DNA from: Gambelia wislizenii
Taxonomy: Eukaryota > Chordata > Lepidosauria > Squamata > Crotaphytidae
Assembly: GCA_030847615.1 (NCBI GenBank)
Contig: JAUMIR010000011.1
Coordinates: forward strand, 38,485,001 to 38,549,000
Direction of reading: 5' to 3'
DNA length: 64,000 nucleotides
In this document: positions 62,131 through 64,000 of the stretch, one piece after another
Layout of the letters: each line of letters opens with the position of its first letter
Numbering within the stretch: position 1 is the first letter of the stretch
Made by a program: the position numbers and the translations under genes
The notes under the pieces: model-generated
Database searches by the model: none
What the model was told of the DNA's origin: nothing
What the model saw: only the letters and a program-made list of their open reading frames with translations

Positions 62131-63344
62131 TTATAGTTGATTTGAAAGGTTATATAATGATGTGTTAAATGGCCATACTCTTGACATGTTTCCTAAGCGG
62201 CCAGTCAGCAGAGTGGGAACAGAAACATACCAAAGCATTTTATATATGTAGATAACACTGTATGTTACACCAGGTATAGCTAGTACTATGTATCACTTTT
62301 GAATGCATGCAAAAGCTAAATTAACACTCTAACTATCTATCTATCCAAAAGGGCATGTGAGCAGTCCCAATGCTTCTTGTAGGCAAGAAGAACTGATGAA
62401 AGAGTGGAACTCCTGTTGAATTAATGAAACTTGTCTGTAATTTGCAAGCATTGAAAGAACGAGTCGTAGGAAAGCAAGTCAGTAGAAATCAGGGGAAGCC
62501 TGTATTTTACAGACTTTAATTCCACACGGAGTCTCCCAGAAGAACAACTAGAATTTTAGCAGAACAGATTCTGATACAATCCACTGTATTATATTGTAAA
62601 CCATCAAAACAGATACTAGTAACAAGAAGTATTTTCTATGCAGTTAAAATAAAAAAAGGTGAATAGTACTTTACAATTAAGTAAGCAACGTGTAGTATGA
62701 TGGGAGGGATGAGAATTTCCATTGCGATTTGTATGCTGTGATGTATGTTTGTTTTCAATCAAAAGTTTTTTTAAAAAAATATGAAGGAACTAGAAGCAAC
62801 CCCCCCCCCAAATAACTCCAAACATTTGTGCATGTAGGTTTCCCAAGTCCATGAAATGTTAGTTGATTTTGGTGCATGGATGACTGAGGCATGGGTTTGT
62901 TTGAAAGGAGGATTAGAGGCCAGCTGGGTTGATGCAGCTGAGGCCTCTTGGATAAGACACATGGAAAGAGAGCTTCCCCCCCAAAGCCATAATATTTACC
63001 TTTCTAGCCCATTAGAGGAGATTTCCCAGACAGCTGGAAATGTCCTCAGGTAGATGTTTCCTCCATCAGAAGACAACAGCCGGTGACCCTCAAAAGTTTA
63101 AGCCACCAAAAGATGTAGCAGAAGTAGAGGAAGACTGACTGGACTTTCTTTGATGCATCTGATGGACCATTGCAGGAAAAGGATGCTAGAAGAGGTACTG
63201 GGTAGGTAGACAGGGTTGCATAGTGGTTAAAGAACTGAATTAGGACAGGAGAGGTTCAAATACCTTCTCATCCAGGAAGCTCACTGGACCATCTTGGGCC
63301 AGTTTCAAACTCTTAGCCCAACAGTGACGGGAAGTGTCTCCCAT
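62131..63344. other. No recognised feature
   Basis: The stretch is AT-rich to 62,830. There is no coding signal or named repeat. Confidence 0.35.
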
Positions 63345-63485
63345 GCCAATGGGGCAGTGAATCCACTCCAGATTTTAACAGTCATTCAAGTAGCTGACCC
63401 CTTGCCTCAAACTGGGCTCAGCACCTTAGAGAACTCCTTAAAAGCCATCCAAACCCTGGAGCTGATTAATTACCCCACTGATCTG
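63345..63485. repeat. Palindromic dispersed repeat (copy 9)
   Basis: The left end is ggggcagtgaatccactcc and the right part ccaaaccctggagctgatta, with ctcagcaccttagagaactc inside. Confidence 0.55.
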
Positions 63486-63764
63486 GGTGCCACCAGCTCC
63501 CCACCACTGCAATCCAGCCTACCTCACAGGGACATTGGAAGAATAAAATGAAATGGATAAAGAAGACCTGGAGACACATCTGGAGCTCCTTGGAGAAAAG
63601 ACAGGATGAGGGTTGTAAAAAATCATGATCATTAATGGATGATCGGAACCAGTAGGATATTTATGTCATTTTGCTGAAACTGGTGTGAGGCACTGCATTT
63701 GTACCAAACCCCAGAATGTCCATACCCTTTGCACTTGTAAAATACAGCCCCTCTCATACATAGA

Positions 63765-64000
63765 ATCATAGAGTTGGAAGGGGCCTTGTGGGCCATTGAG
63801 TCTGACCCCCTGCTCAATATAGGATCTGCAGCTAAAGTATCCCCAGCACGGACCTGTCGAGCCTCTTTTGGAAGATGTCCAGAGAAGGAGACCTCGCCAC
63901 CTCTCTAGGCAGTTGGTTCCATTGCCAAACCTCTCTACTGTCAAGAAGTTCCCTCTAATGTTCAATCAAAGCCTGCTGTCTTGTAGCTCAAAGCCATTCC
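63765..64000 (-). mobile_element. CR1 LINE 3' end, running off the window
   Basis: The plus strand begins with tagaatcatagagttggaag, the reversed CR1 tail. Further in, the minus strand gives MNIRGNFLTVERFGNGTN, the usual NFRGNFLTV block of CR1. The element continues beyond the last base. Confidence 0.85.

Noticed and set aside
44966..64000. A third host gene (for example GATA1 or HDAC6, neighbours of GLOD5 in mammals)
   Set aside because: No exon with zinc-finger, deacetylase or other conserved coding signal with splice sites was found in this part on either strand.

Overview
This is a vertebrate nuclear window, most likely from a squamate reptile and perhaps an iguanian lizard. The evidence is the repeat content: tRNA-headed SINEs with a Bov-B-like tail (Sauria type), a 5S rRNA-headed SINE, CR1, L2-like and RTE/Bov-B LINE fragments, Tigger-like MITEs flanked by TA, and many GT, CT and ATT microsatellites. 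No prokaryotic gene organisation, CRISPR array, tRNA gene or rRNA gene was found. The species call is an inference from repeat families recognised by eye.

Two protein-coding genes can be supported. GLOD5 (glyoxalase/VOC fold protein) lies on the minus strand between about 8.17 and 4.24 kb. It has three clear coding exons with consensus splice sites and conserved phase, plus a putative first exon coding for a short basic leader. A KCTD12-subfamily gene, best called KCTD12/KCTD12B-like, lies on the plus strand. Its predicted 5'UTR exon sits in a strong CpG island (about 33.1-34.2 kb) behind a TATA-like box. A 6.6 kb intron follows, then one exon (from 40513) with the whole 292-codon reading frame, and a long 3'UTR running to a poly(A) signal at 44334. 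The two genes are divergent, with about 25 kb between their 5' ends. In mammals GLOD5 is X-linked, and mouse Kctd12b, as I recall, is X-linked too, so the linkage favours the KCTD12B-like reading over autosomal KCTD12.

The remainder is intergenic or intronic. 0-4 kb and 8.4-33 kb hold dispersed repeats separated by unique stretches, some of which look like conserved non-coding elements (15.3, 16.5-17.1 and 19.1-19.4 kb). The KCTD intron (34-40.5 kb) carries three SINEs in a row and a CRE. 44.4-64 kb has no recognisable exons. It contains SINEs, LINE 3' ends, several fold-back repeats, a candidate solo LTR next to a GT-rich minisatellite (61.4-62.1 kb), and further candidate conserved elements (56.1, 58.6 and 59.6 kb).

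The observations most worth checking are a 23-residue upstream ORF with eleven consecutive arginines as the only ATG in the predicted KCTD 5'UTR, the GLOD5 stop codon lying inside an AATAAA motif, a dispersed palindromic repeat of about 140 bp present in at least nine copies (two inside the KCTD 3'UTR), several large inverted repeats, and head-to-tail SINE multimers. I found no clear sign of a new multi-gene system.
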